A stretch of 39,796 nucleotides of DNA, from positions 1 to 39,796 of the forward strand of contig MTMY01000039.1 of the NCBI GenBank assembly GCA_002010215.1, written 5' to 3'. The position numbers were made by a program, and so were the translations under genes. The notes beneath the pieces are model-generated. The model was not told the DNA's origin, searched no databases, and was given only the letters and a program-made list of their open reading frames with translations. Positions within the stretch are counted from its first letter, which is position 1; the number at the start of each line of letters is the position of its first letter. The DNA comes from Archaeoglobus sp. JdFR-37. Its GTDB lineage: Archaea > Halobacteriota > Archaeoglobi > Archaeoglobales > Archaeoglobaceae. Below, piece after piece: positions 1 through 9,029 of this stretch.

Positions 1-83
1 GAATGGCCGCAACGATTGCTGAGAGCCTGGGCAGGAAGGTTGCGAGCTTTGATGAGTACAGAAAAGCTATTGGCCTCAAGTAA
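1..83 (+). CDS. C-terminal end of an unidentified protein (partial)
   Basis: An open frame enters from the left edge and stops at TAA 81-83. The last residues read AESLGRKVASFDEYRKAIGL followed by K. The fragment is too short for me to assign a family. It is on the same strand as the following AAA/VWA gene, with about 31 bases between its stop and the next start, so the two may be neighbours in one unit. However, a TATA-like stretch near 88-98 suggests that the next gene has its own promoter. Confidence 0.5.
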   Translation, partial: MAATIAESLGRKVASFDEYRKAIGLK

Positions 84-114
84 CCAATCTTTATTTTTTT
101 GATTGCTGAATGTT

Positions 115-1878
115 ATGAATTCCTACACTGAAATGGTGTCTAAAATCATCAAGGAGAGGGTTGTTGGAAGAATTAGGGAAATAGATACTATCATTTCGGC
201 TTTAGCTTCTGAGAAGCACATTCTTTTAGAAGGTCCACCTGGAACGTCAAAAACAACGATTTTGAGGGTGATTAGAGATGTGTTAGATACACCAGTGTTT
301 TTTGTAACTGGAAATAGTGATATCACAGCAACCAAGCTAATCGGTCACTTTGACCCGCCCAAAGTGCTATCTGAAGGGTATAAAAAAGAGAATTTCATCC
401 CAGGGCCGCTCTTAGAAGCAATGGAAAAAGGAGGAATTTTGTATATTGAGGAGTTCAATAGAATACCTGAAGATGCACTCAACACCCTTATAACAGCAAT
501 GTCGGAAGGAGAGCTTGCAGTTCCCAGATTGGGGACCATCAAGGCTAAAGAAGGTTTTAGAATTGTGGCAGCAATGAATCCGTATGATGATATAGGTGTG
601 GGGAGATTGAGTAGGGCTATACTCGACAGATTTTGTTCAGTCAAACTGGATTATCAATCTAAAGATGAAGAAGTCAAAATTGTGAAGATTAGGACTAATT
701 GCTCAGACGCATGGCTTGTAGAATTTGCAGTAGAAGTTGTGGGAAGAACAAGAGAACATCCTGACTTAAAAATGGGTGCTTCAGTCAGAGGGGCAATAGA
801 CATGGTCATGTTAGCCCAGAATCTTGAACGTCTTGGCTATGTGGGGTTGGAAGCGCTAAAAAATTCCGCCGTTACCGCCTTGAGAAACAAAGTTTGGTTG
901 AGGGAAATGGCCGAGAAGGATGTGGATGAGATTATAATAGACTTGGTTCTCGAGGTCTTTTTTGAAAAAACCGGGATAAAGGCGAGAAAAGAAGGAAAAG
1001 AAGAAGGAGAGGGAAAACAAATAGAAATTGATTGGTTAGAATTAAAAAATTTAGGAATGAGGTCGAGAAGGGAACTGATTCAGGCAATCAAAAGAATTGA
1101 AGATGAGATTACCTACGCGGTTCTAGAAGGTAATAGGGATGCGATGGAAATTGCCAAGATTGCATGGGACAAGCTCAGTGATGAGGCAAGAAAAAAGATG
1201 GCACCATACTTAGCAAGAGTACTTGTAAAAAAAGCTAAAGATGTTTTTGTAAAGGGATTAAAGTGGAAAACTAAAGTCGGCGAATATACTTTCGATTCCG
1301 ATGAGATCTGTCTCGACACAACTATCGAAGAATCGGGGATCAAAATAATGACAGGTGTATTAGAATACAGTGATATCCAGGTTTTTAAAAAAGATAGAGC
1401 GAGAAAAAGCATTGTTATCATGCTTGATAAAAGTGGATCCATGATTGGTGAAAAGATCTTCCTCGCAGCAATTGTTGCAGCCTCAATTGCACTGGGTGTT
1501 AAGGATCATGAGTATGCAATACTTGCTTTCGATGAAGATGTTGAATACATCAAAAGAGTTGGGGAGACAAAAAGTGTGGATGAAATAGTTGAAAAGATTT
1601 TGTTATTGAAACCATATGGGTGTACAGATATTGCTCGTGTCCTTAAAAAGGGGTTTGAGGAACTTATGGCATCAAAAGGGAAAGACAGGGTGGGTGTAAT
1701 TCTCACAGATGGTTTGTACAATACCGGAGAGAATCCAGAGGAGGCCGCCAAGCAATTTCCAAGACTTGTGGTGCTATGTCCTCCAAAGGGTAACTTCGAT
1801 ACTTGTGAGAAACTTGCAAAGTTGGGGAGAGGAGAAGCACTTAAACTAGATGATAGGCTAGGATACATTAGTATCTGA
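115..1878 (+). CDS. MoxR-type AAA+ ATPase fused to a VWA domain
   Basis: A single protein of about 587 residues joins a MoxR/RavA-like AAA+ domain to a C-terminal von Willebrand A domain. Walker A (GPPGTSKTT) is at about residues 40-48, Walker B (ILYIEEFNR) at about 108-116, and a sensor-1 AAMNP follows near 152. The VWA part starts near residue 430 with the MIDAS motif DKSGSM (about 438-443). It also has a downstream T (GCTDIA) and D (LTDG), so metal binding looks intact. MoxR and VWA proteins are usually encoded as separate neighbours (RavA-ViaA, MoxR-CoxE) that act as chaperone-like complexes; here they are covalently joined, as in Mg-chelatase D-like architecture. An upstream TTG at 103 is in frame, but I prefer ATG 115 because a TATA-like box (about 88-98) would place a leaderless start there. 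The substrate is unknown. Confidence 0.85.
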   Translation: MNSYTEMVSKIIKERVVGRIREIDTIISALASEKHILLEGPPGTSKTTILRVIRDVLDTPVFFVTGNSDITATKLIGHFDPPKVLSEGYKKENFIPGPLLEAMEKGGILYIEEFNRIPEDALNTLITAMSEGELAVPRLGTIKAKEGFRIVAAMNPYDDIGVGRLSRAILDRFCSVKLDYQSKDEEVKIVKIRTNCSDAWLVEFAVEVVGRTREHPDLKMGASVRGAIDMVMLAQNLERLGYVGLEALKNSAVTALRNKVWLREMAEKDVDEIIIDLVLEVFFEKTGIKARKEGKEEGEGKQIEIDWLELKNLGMRSRRELIQAIKRIEDEITYAVLEGNRDAMEIAKIAWDKLSDEARKKMAPYLARVLVKKAKDVFVKGLKWKTKVGEYTFDSDEICLDTTIEESGIKIMTGVLEYSDIQVFKKDRARKSIVIMLDKSGSMIGEKIFLAAIVAASIALGVKDHEYAILAFDEDVEYIKRVGETKSVDEIVEKILLLKPYGCTDIARVLKKGFEELMASKGKDRVGVILTDGLYNTGENPEEAAKQFPRLVVLCPPKGNFDTCEKLAKLGRGEALKLDDRLGYISI

Positions 1879-1957
1879 CCTGTATTTGAGCTATTTTAGG
1901 ATTTTAGGCAATCGTTGGCTGGAAGTCGATTAGAAGTGCTTTTCAGCTCTATCTTTT

Positions 1958-3064
1958 TCAGTTTGATCTTCCTCTAAATTTTGCAATATTGTTGGGAGTT
2001 AAGTTTCTTATAAGGGCTGAAATCAGTCTTATCGAATTTCTCAGATCACTGAGACAAGCAATCTCAACTGGCGTATGTCCATTTCTTCTGGGTATCAGTA
2101 TTCCAATGCTTGGGATACCTTTTCCTGCCAGATGAATTGTTGAAGAGTCGAGGAAAGTTCCCGATAAAATGTCTATCTGATATGGAATGTCTTCTTCCTT
2201 TGCTACACTAAGAATGAGATTCTTTAACCAAACTGGAGTTGTGCAACCTAATAGGGTTGGTTCATGTATGTCCATTAACCTGATACCTGGCCCATCTCCA
2301 AGCTGAATAGCAGACCATTTTGCGGTAACTCCTGGATCGATTCCATGGGTCACATCCAATGCAACTGCTAAATCTGGATTGATTACAGACGCTGCTACTT
2401 TAGCGCCACGTCCACCAACTTCCTCCATCACAGTAGCAACAGCATACATTGTAGCATCATTATTTTCATTCGATAATTCTTTCATTGTTTGGATTAAAGC
2501 TGTACAGCCCAGACGATTGTCAAGAGCTCTCCCAACAACAAAGTTATCTCTGTTTAAGGTCTGAAGCTCACCTTCAAATGTGACGGGATCGCCAGGAAGC
2601 ACTCCCATCTCCTCTGCTTCTCTTCTATTCTGTGCTCCAATGTCTATCCACATGTCTCTAAAAGAGACGGATCGTGCTAGCTCATCAGGACTCAATAGAT
2701 GTTTGGGTTTTACCCCAATAACTCCCTGTATCGACCCATTTTTTGTGTGAATTCGTACCTTACGGGCTAAAAGAATCCGATCATCCATCATACCTAGTTT
2801 TTCGAAGTAAATGAATCCATCATCAGTTATATGCTTGACAATCAAACCCACCTCATCCATATGTGCACTGAGCATAACCTTTGGCCCTTTGAGATTTGAC
2901 CCCCATTTTATTCCTATAACATTTCCCAAGGGATCTACTTTAATTTCATCAGCATATTTTTCCAGCTCACTGATCATCAAAGGCCTTATAGAGTCTTCAA
3001 AACCAGATGGAGCGTGCACATCTACAAGTTTTTTTAGAATTTCCAGCGTATCAGTTTCATTCAT
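1958..3064 (-). CDS. M42 family metallo-aminopeptidase (FrvX/endoglucanase-like)
   Basis: A cytosolic M42 peptidase, a family that forms dodecameric tetrahedral aminopeptidases which trim peptides left by the proteasome. The dinuclear metal ligands are all visible (numbered from the upstream GTG): H71 and D73 in SAHMDEVGL, D185 in ALDNRLG, the E217/E218 pair in VMEEVGG, D240 in ALDVTHG, and H333 in NGHTPVE. The length of 368 residues is normal. I chose ATG 3064 over the in-frame GTG at 3073 because AGGTGA (minus strand, 3075-3070) is a good Shine-Dalgarno 5 bases before the ATG and overlaps the GTG. The 73-base gap behind the AOR gene is very AT-rich with TATA-like stretches, so it may have its own promoter. 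Older databases call this family endoglucanase, which is a misnomer. Confidence 0.9.
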   Translation of the reverse strand: MNETDTLEILKKLVDVHAPSGFEDSIRPLMISELEKYADEIKVDPLGNVIGIKWGSNLKGPKVMLSAHMDEVGLIVKHITDDGFIYFEKLGMMDDRILLARKVRIHTKNGSIQGVIGVKPKHLLSPDELARSVSFRDMWIDIGAQNRREAEEMGVLPGDPVTFEGELQTLNRDNFVVGRALDNRLGCTALIQTMKELSNENNDATMYAVATVMEEVGGRGAKVAASVINPDLAVALDVTHGIDPGVTAKWSAIQLGDGPGIRLMDIHEPTLLGCTTPVWLKNLILSVAKEEDIPYQIDILSGTFLDSSTIHLAGKGIPSIGILIPRRNGHTPVEIACLSDLRNSIRLISALIRNLTPNNIAKFRGRSN

Positions 3065-3137
3065 AATCTTCACCTACTTTAATTTATATTCAATATAATC
3101 TACAATATTAATTAACTATTTCATAAAATATAAAGAT

Positions 3138-4934
3138 TTAAAGTGTCCACTCAAGTCCCAGCTCCTTCAGCTTCTCCTGAGTGGGTACCCCATCTCTCCA
3201 TCCTCTGAACTCGTAGTATTCTTTAAGCTGCTTTTCAACATCCGGAACGTTTCCTTCACTTCCTCCTTCCAGAGGTTTTAGCACTATTTCTGGCAGCCTG
3301 TCAAATTCTTTTCCACGTCCAGCCTTCACGTTGTACATCCTCTTTAGGTTGTAAATTCTTTCACCTATTGTGTAAATTGTATCAGCATTGCATTCAAAGC
3401 CTGTTGCAGCGCTGAGAAGTGAGGCCATCTGAGTTGGTTTGATAGGGACAAAGGCACACATAACAAGGGCATTGAAAAGCTCCGTGAAGTTCTGCATCTT
3501 TGCAGTAATTACTCCCTTGCCTTCATTGCTGAATCTATCATCGCTCACTATACTGTATTCCTTTATCTTCAGGCCCATCTCCACGTTGTACATCTGGTGC
3601 GGTAAGTGGCAGGCTCCGCGGTTATTGACAGCGTAAGCGACGGCGAGGCTTGAGAAGGCTCTTGGATCGTGCATGGGTATTTCCAGCCCCCTGACATGAG
3701 CAGCAGCGCCTTCAACTCCGAGTCTCCTGCCTATCTCTGCCACACCCTCTGCCAGCATATCGCCATTACCTTTACGGTAAGCAATGTCTTTCAATAACTC
3801 CATTACTGCTTCGCCATCTTCCCATTTAATACCGAAGTCCTTCACACCCTTCTCTGTCAGATACATGGCAAATGCAATCGTTACTCCTGCGGAAATGGTA
3901 TCTAAACCAAGGCTGTTTGCCATCCTGTTTATCTTGACAAGCTCCTCAAGGCTTTCATTCAGCTGTAGCGATCCAAAAGAGGCGAGAGTTTCATATTCCG
4001 GTCCGTGCATCACCTCTCCTTCAAGTTCAACAACCCTACCACACTGAATCGGGCATCCGAGGCATCCATCGTTGGCAATGAGTATGCTTTCAGCCATAGC
4101 GCTGCCGGAAATCTTGCTTGCCGCATCAAAAGTTCCCTGAGTGAAGTATTTTACTGGCAAATCACCAAACATCTCTGCCGATTCAACGTAGCCTGCCGTA
4201 CCAAGTTCTTTAAACATATTAGCTGTGAAATTGTCTTTTATTCGGGCATACAGTCCTTTCAGCTCCTCTTCAAATTTTTCTGGGTTAGCAATTTCCGGGA
4301 TAAAACGATTTTCTGGATCAAAGCTAACAGTAATACCTTTTAGCTTCTTGCTGCCCATCACAGCTCCCATACCTGTTCTCCCTGCAAATCTGGAGTTGTC
4401 AACCATTACACTGGCATATTTAACGAGATTCTCACCTGCTGGCCCGATTACTGCTGTGGAGAGCCTTTTCTCTTTCAGATCAGCTTCTATTGCATCCTGA
4501 GCATCGTAGGTTGTTGCCCCCCATATGTCGCCAGCATCCACTATTTCGGCTCCATTCTCGTTGATATGAACATACACGGGCTTTTCAGAAGCGCCTTCTA
4601 TAACTAACCCATCCCAGCCAGCATATTTCAGGAAGTTTGCAAATTTCCCGCCGGCGTTGCTTTCGCCCCAGGCATGGGTTAAAGGAGATCGAGCACAGAA
4701 TTCAACTCTGGAGGTTGATGGAGCTTTTGTTCCAGTCAAAGGCCCTGTGAATATGACAAGGGGATTTCTACCGCTCAGCGGATCCACTTCGTAACTTTTA
4801 GCTTGGTAGTGTATCTTGGCAGCAAATCCACTGCCTCCAACATACAACCTACAATCCTCTTCTTTCAGAGTTTCTTCCCTCACAACTCTCTTCGAGAGGT
4901 CAATTCTAAGAAATTTTCCTGCATATGCGTACAT
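3138..4934 (-). CDS. Tungsten-containing aldehyde:ferredoxin oxidoreductase
   Basis: A 598-residue AOR-family enzyme that oxidises aldehydes to carboxylic acids and reduces ferredoxin, using a bis-pterin tungsten cofactor and a 4Fe-4S cluster. The cluster ligands are C291, C294 and C298 (CLGCPIQCGR) plus C493. E313 (GPEYET) and H446 (LPHQ) match the active-site Glu and His known from the Pyrococcus enzyme. The N-terminal domain has the glycine-rich YVGGSGFAAK stretch. The length is close to the 605 residues of Pyrococcus AOR, so nothing is missing. A Shine-Dalgarno GAGGTGG lies 5 bases before the ATG. It follows the iron alcohol dehydrogenase by 45 bases on the same strand, in the operon divergent from the glycyl radical enzyme. 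This makes it the probable sink for an aldehyde made there (inference). The exact aldehyde is not predictable from sequence. Confidence 0.93.
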   Translation of the reverse strand: MYAYAGKFLRIDLSKRVVREETLKEEDCRLYVGGSGFAAKIHYQAKSYEVDPLSGRNPLVIFTGPLTGTKAPSTSRVEFCARSPLTHAWGESNAGGKFANFLKYAGWDGLVIEGASEKPVYVHINENGAEIVDAGDIWGATTYDAQDAIEADLKEKRLSTAVIGPAGENLVKYASVMVDNSRFAGRTGMGAVMGSKKLKGITVSFDPENRFIPEIANPEKFEEELKGLYARIKDNFTANMFKELGTAGYVESAEMFGDLPVKYFTQGTFDAASKISGSAMAESILIANDGCLGCPIQCGRVVELEGEVMHGPEYETLASFGSLQLNESLEELVKINRMANSLGLDTISAGVTIAFAMYLTEKGVKDFGIKWEDGEAVMELLKDIAYRKGNGDMLAEGVAEIGRRLGVEGAAAHVRGLEIPMHDPRAFSSLAVAYAVNNRGACHLPHQMYNVEMGLKIKEYSIVSDDRFSNEGKGVITAKMQNFTELFNALVMCAFVPIKPTQMASLLSAATGFECNADTIYTIGERIYNLKRMYNVKAGRGKEFDRLPEIVLKPLEGGSEGNVPDVEKQLKEYYEFRGWRDGVPTQEKLKELGLEWTL

Positions 4935-4979
4935 TTAACCACCTCTGTTGAACATGGATAGAATTAAAACTCCTAAAAG

Positions 4980-6122
4980 CTAAAAGTCTACACGCCTTCC
5001 ATAAAAGGCACACTCAAATAACTTCCTGTATTCTGCCTCATCAGGGATTCTGGGGCTTGTTACCGTACTACTGTCTTCCATGGCATGCCTCACAAGTATA
5101 TCCAAATTCTCTTGAAATTCTTTCTCATTAATCAGCTCCATAGCCTTTGTAGGAAGCTTTATGGAATCCATCAGGTTAACCACTTCTGCTATGAGTCCAC
5201 GCCCATCATCAAAGCCCAGCTTTCTGGAGAGTTCCCTTACTTTACCTATTGATTCATCGCTGTTCAAGTAGTATTCCAGAACGTAGGGCAGGAAGAGACC
5301 TACAGCAATCCCATGTGGGATTTTGAAGACTGCACCAAAACTGTGACCCATAGCATGTATAACACCAACCTGTGAATTGCTGAAAGCTAGGCCAGCAATA
5401 GTTGCAGCTACATGCATCTTCTTTCTTGCCTCTTCTTCACCTTCGAAAGATTTTGCGATGTTGGCAAGTACGGTCTCTGCAGCTTTCAGCGCAAGAGGTT
5501 CTGTGAATTCATTTCCCCATGGTGAAATATATGCCTCGATAGCGTGGCAGAGCGCATCCATTCCTGATGATGCTGTAATTGAGGGTGGCATTCTTACAAC
5601 AAATCTGGCATCAACAACTGCCATATCCGGCACAGCTTCTCTGTTTGCCATCAGAAGTTTTTGTCTCCTTTTGACATCTGTTATCACCATTGCCCATGTT
5701 GTTTCGCTACCAGTCCCACTAGTAGTAGGGATAGTGATGAGCTCGGCTTTTTTCTGATACCCAAACTCCCTGAGATTGACAAATGGGGTTACCTGCTCAG
5801 GGTCAATGTCGATCTCGTAAAGAATCCTTGTGGCTTTTGCAACATCCATGACGCTTCCGCCGCCTATAGCAATGATACAGTCTGGCTGGAATTCTCTTGC
5901 CACTTCAACAGCCTTCTTTGTGGTTTCCAGACTTGGTTCGGGTTCAACTTGGTCAAATATTTCTACATTTTCGGCTTTCAAGTACTTCAGTACTTCATCG
6001 ACATACCCAAGAGTATGGAGAATTTCGTCAGTAACAATGAGAACTCTCTTATAGCCCAAATCTTCGAGGCTCTCTAAAGCGTCATCCCCAAAGACAATTT
6101 TTGGTGCAACGAACCACCACAT
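4980..6122 (-). CDS. Iron-containing (group III) alcohol dehydrogenase
   Basis: A 380-residue Fe-ADH that interconverts an alcohol and an aldehyde or ketone with NAD(P). The dinucleotide site GGGSVMDVAK is at about 87-96 and TTSGTGSE at about 133-140. The four metal ligands are D189 and H193 (GMDALCHAIEAY), H256 and H270, with the same spacing as in FucO-type enzymes. An open frame extends to 6176 but would overlap the SCP2 gene. ATG 6122 gives the usual family length and has a GGTGG-type ribosome site upstream, so I use it. The gene lies 20 bases after the SCP2 gene and 45 before AOR, so the three are likely cotranscribed. An ADH and an AOR side by side could dismutate an aldehyde into alcohol and acid. 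Confidence 0.92.
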   Translation of the reverse strand: MWWFVAPKIVFGDDALESLEDLGYKRVLIVTDEILHTLGYVDEVLKYLKAENVEIFDQVEPEPSLETTKKAVEVAREFQPDCIIAIGGGSVMDVAKATRILYEIDIDPEQVTPFVNLREFGYQKKAELITIPTTSGTGSETTWAMVITDVKRRQKLLMANREAVPDMAVVDARFVVRMPPSITASSGMDALCHAIEAYISPWGNEFTEPLALKAAETVLANIAKSFEGEEEARKKMHVAATIAGLAFSNSQVGVIHAMGHSFGAVFKIPHGIAVGLFLPYVLEYYLNSDESIGKVRELSRKLGFDDGRGLIAEVVNLMDSIKLPTKAMELINEKEFQENLDILVRHAMEDSSTVTSPRIPDEAEYRKLFECAFYGRRVDF

Positions 6123-6142
6123 AAAAACTGACCACCAGTATG

Positions 6143-6547
6143 TTATGGAAGCTCTGTAGGAACTTTCTTCACACAATCAACCAGAATCTTTGCCGCTTTG
6201 GCGTATCTCATGACCTTTGCCATATTCCCCTTGAGCTTGAACTGGCCGGTGACGAGTCCTTTTATGGGATCAATCTCTCCATTCAAGAGCTTCTTCCAGT
6301 TACTGTATTTGCCCCTGAATTCAAATGCGGCGTTGACCTTGGACGGGTCGTCAATGGCATAACCCTCCCTTGCCTTACCATGATATAAATCCAGATAGCC
6401 ATAAAGAGGCTCCTTCAGTTCCTCATCAGGTTCAATTACAAAGAGAAAATCGCCTTCCCAGTCTTTGGCAGCCTCCTCATACTCTTTGTTTTCATTTATG
6501 GCTTTCATATATTCCTTAATCCATTCATCTGAAAACAGCTTTGGCAT
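6143..6547 (-). CDS. SCP2 sterol-carrier-like lipid-binding protein
   Basis: A stand-alone 134-residue protein with an SCP2-like fold signature. An acidic N-terminal helical part is followed by a strand-rich middle (WEGDFLFVIEP, YGYLDLYHGKA). The C-terminal portion NGEIDPIKGLVTGQFKLKGN is typical of SCP2 proteins, in which it lines the hydrophobic tunnel. SCP2 domains bind fatty acyls, acyl-CoAs and other lipids. ATG 6547 is chosen over a GTG at 6556 because GAGGTG overlaps the GTG and sits properly before the ATG. It is the first gene of the minus-strand operon with ADH and AOR, divergent from the glycyl radical enzyme. That location suggests it binds or delivers the hydrophobic substrate or product of the pathway (inference). 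No signal peptide is seen. Confidence 0.75.
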   Translation of the reverse strand: MPKLFSDEWIKEYMKAINENKEYEEAAKDWEGDFLFVIEPDEELKEPLYGYLDLYHGKAREGYAIDDPSKVNAAFEFRGKYSNWKKLLNGEIDPIKGLVTGQFKLKGNMAKVMRYAKAAKILVDCVKKVPTELP

Positions 6548-6556
6548 CTCTAACAC

Positions 6557-6637
6557 CTCAAATACTCTTTTACACGACCATTTTTAAACTTTACTTTGTG
6601 TCGAAAGCCCTAAATATTAATCTTACAAATTTACCCT
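6557..6637. promoter_or_regulatory. Divergent promoter region between the SCP2-ADH-AOR operon and the glycyl radical enzyme operon
   Basis: About 80 AT-rich bases separate the two divergent operons. On the plus strand, AAATATTA (about 6612-6619) looks like a TATA box about 25 bases before the ATG at 6638, which has no ribosome site, so pflD is probably leaderless. On the minus strand, TTTAAAAA (about 6582-6590) lies about 25 bases before the start of a short leader carrying the GAGGTG site of the SCP2 gene. Shared control of both arms is plausible, but I see no clear operator. Confidence 0.5.
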
Positions 6638-8971
6638 ATGGATAGAGTCAGTAAACTTATATCTAACGTTCAGAAACAACCACGGCTCAGCGTAGAGAGG
6701 TGTGTGCTCTACACAGAATCAATGAAAGAGACTGAAGGCGAGCCGATGCCCATCAGACAGGCAAAGGCTCTGAAACACATCCTTGAGAACATCCCCATTC
6801 AGATTCTTCCTGGCGAGATTGTTGTTGGTACCATGCTTCCAGATCCTCCGGGCGCAATCCTTTTTCCAGAAGGTGTAGGATTGAGAATAATCAACGACCT
6901 TGAAAGCCTTGCAACCAGAGAAACAAACAAACTGGTGGTTAGGGAAGAGGATGCCAGGATTCTCAGGGAGGAGATAGCACCTTACTGGCAGATCAGGAAC
7001 ATTGAAGCGTTTGCGTCGCAGTTAATGCCCGAGATAATGGAGATTCTTTATTCTGGCTCAGTCTTCGTCTTGACAGAGTTTGCTGGAATATCTCATGTGG
7101 CAGTTAATTATCCGTATCTTTTGGAAAGAGGTTTCAGATGGTTTATTGAGGAGAGCAGGAAGAGAATAGTGGAGCTTGAAGATGAAGGAGATTGGGATGT
7201 ATCTAAACTAGTGTTTTATAAGGCTGCTGAAATAGTCAGCGAAGCGATGATAAGCTACGCAAACAGGTATGCTGAGCTTGCTGAAAAGCTGGCAGACGAG
7301 GCTAAAGATGACATCAGGCGCGAAGAACTTTTGAAGATTGCAGAAATCTGCAGGAAAATTCCTGCCAATAAACCTGAAAGTTTCCATGAAGCGGTGCAGT
7401 TCGTATGGTTCATTCAATCTGCTCTTCATCAGGAGAACTACGAGCAGGGAATTTCGATGGGTAGGATAGATCAGTATTTGTTGCCATATTACTTAAAGGA
7501 CCTTAAAGAAGGTAAAATTGACAGAGACCAGGCTTTCGAGATTTTAGCCAACCTATGGGTTAAGACCAACGAGATAGTTCCACCCTTTGACTCCCTCCTA
7601 GAACTCTACTTTTCAGGACAGGCAACGAATCAGGCTCTCACAATAGGCGGAGTTGACACCAACGGCAACGATGCCACAAACGAACTCTCTTACCTCATGC
7701 TGGAAGTTACGAAGGCTGTACCCTTAAGGCAGCCTAATGTCCATGTAAGAGTGAGTTCAAAGACTCCCGATAGCTTTCTGGATGCCCTGGCGGAGCTCAT
7801 CGCTGAAGGAAAGAACAACATAGGGATCTTCAACGATGAAGCAGTTTTCAAAGCCCTCAGGTTCGCTGGAGTTGAGGAGGGCGACGCTTGGAACTACTCC
7901 ACAATAGGTTGTGTAGAAATTGCCCCATTCGGAAACGGCTTCACATCCAGCGATGCAGCTCTGATAAACGTGGCGAAGGCTCTGGAGTATGCTTTGAATG
8001 ATGGCACGGACATGATGTTTGGATACGAGTTTGGAGTTAGAGACGCAGCTGATGCAAAGCCAAAAACCCTGGAAGAAATCATTGAAGCTTTTAAGAAGCA
8101 GCTTGTCCACATAATACGGCTTGTGGTTAGAGGTTCTAACATCCTTGAGTATGCAAATGCTTGCATCAAGCCAACCCCTCTGCTATCACTCTGCATCCAA
8201 GACTGCTTTGAGAAAGGGGTAGATGTGACACTGGGAGGGGCAAAGTATAATTTTACGGGCATTCAAGCGGTGGGAATTGCTGATGTGGCTGATTCGCTAG
8301 CAGGAATAGAGCACGCCATCAAACAAGGGTACAGCCTTGATGATATTATCGAGGCTTGCAGAAACAATTTCGAAGGATACGAAGACTTGCATTCCCTCCT
8401 CCTCAACGCTCCCAAATATGGTAATGACAGCAAGGCTGATGAACATGTAAGGCTCGTTCTCGAAATGTACTGTGACGAGGTCACCAAATACAGGAATTTC
8501 AGGGGTGGGAGGTTCACGGCAGGATGTTATCCAATGACCACTAACGTTGCTTTTGGTTTCATGACCTCCGCTTTACCTTCTGGAAGACTTCAGGCCAGCG
8601 CTCTGAACAGCGGAGTATCACCCAGTACGGGAATGGATAGAGAGGGAGTTACGGCAGCTATAAAATCTGCATGTAAGCTGAATTACGAAAAGCTGTCAAA
8701 TGGAGCCTCTTTTACAGTCAATCTTGATTCAGGGATACTCGGCATTAAGGGCGGGGAGATAATAAAGGCGCTGATAAGGAGCTTCGTGGAGCTAGGTGGC
8801 ATGCATATCCAGTTCAATGTTCTGAATCAGGATTTGCTGAGAAAGGCTCAGGAGGAGCCTGAGAACTACAGGTGGCTGCTCGTGAGGGTTGCTGGGTGGA
8901 GTGCCTACTTCGTGGAGCTCTCAAGGGCTGTTCAGGACGAGCTGATCGCTAGAATTTCCTGTAAGGTATGA
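6638..8971 (+). CDS. pflD: Glycyl radical enzyme, PflD type, with dehydratase-like active-site residues
   Basis: A complete 777-residue glycyl radical enzyme. The radical glycine is G753 in RVAGWSAYFVELS, 24 residues from the C-terminus. The thiyl cysteine is C425 in STIGCVEIAP. E427, two residues on, and D439, fourteen residues after the cysteine, match the Cys-x-Glu and Asp arrangement of B12-independent glycerol dehydratase. H153 (GISHVAVNYP) and S273 (SMGRIDQYL) fall where substrate-binding His and Ser occur in that enzyme. Cys-Val-Glu is typical of eliminases (diol dehydratase, choline lyase, hydroxyphenylacetate decarboxylase), not of pyruvate formate-lyase, so the name pflD is historical. 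Its A. fulgidus counterpart has been proposed to act as an alkylsuccinate synthase; the residues here fit dehydration or elimination better (inference). It is followed by its activase and faces an ADH/AOR/SCP2 operon. Confidence 0.93.
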   Translation: MDRVSKLISNVQKQPRLSVERCVLYTESMKETEGEPMPIRQAKALKHILENIPIQILPGEIVVGTMLPDPPGAILFPEGVGLRIINDLESLATRETNKLVVREEDARILREEIAPYWQIRNIEAFASQLMPEIMEILYSGSVFVLTEFAGISHVAVNYPYLLERGFRWFIEESRKRIVELEDEGDWDVSKLVFYKAAEIVSEAMISYANRYAELAEKLADEAKDDIRREELLKIAEICRKIPANKPESFHEAVQFVWFIQSALHQENYEQGISMGRIDQYLLPYYLKDLKEGKIDRDQAFEILANLWVKTNEIVPPFDSLLELYFSGQATNQALTIGGVDTNGNDATNELSYLMLEVTKAVPLRQPNVHVRVSSKTPDSFLDALAELIAEGKNNIGIFNDEAVFKALRFAGVEEGDAWNYSTIGCVEIAPFGNGFTSSDAALINVAKALEYALNDGTDMMFGYEFGVRDAADAKPKTLEEIIEAFKKQLVHIIRLVVRGSNILEYANACIKPTPLLSLCIQDCFEKGVDVTLGGAKYNFTGIQAVGIADVADSLAGIEHAIKQGYSLDDIIEACRNNFEGYEDLHSLLLNAPKYGNDSKADEHVRLVLEMYCDEVTKYRNFRGGRFTAGCYPMTTNVAFGFMTSALPSGRLQASALNSGVSPSTGMDREGVTAAIKSACKLNYEKLSNGASFTVNLDSGILGIKGGEIIKALIRSFVELGGMHIQFNVLNQDLLRKAQEEPENYRWLLVRVAGWSAYFVELSRAVQDELIARISCKV

Positions 8972-9029
8972 GGGAATTTTGGAAGATGAGAGAATTGAGA
9001 AAGAAAAATAAGAGAAAGAGAGTAAAATC

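Noticed and set aside
1879-1957. Possible RNA gene in the gap after the MoxR-VWA gene
   Set aside because: No C/D or H/ACA boxes, no strong stem and no tRNA-like features; it is a plain convergent gap.
6638-8971. Calling the radical enzyme a pyruvate formate-lyase or a definite alkylsuccinate synthase
   Set aside because: It lacks the adjacent Cys-Cys of PFL and has the Cys-x-Glu of eliminases, so neither name is supported by its residues; only family membership is safe.
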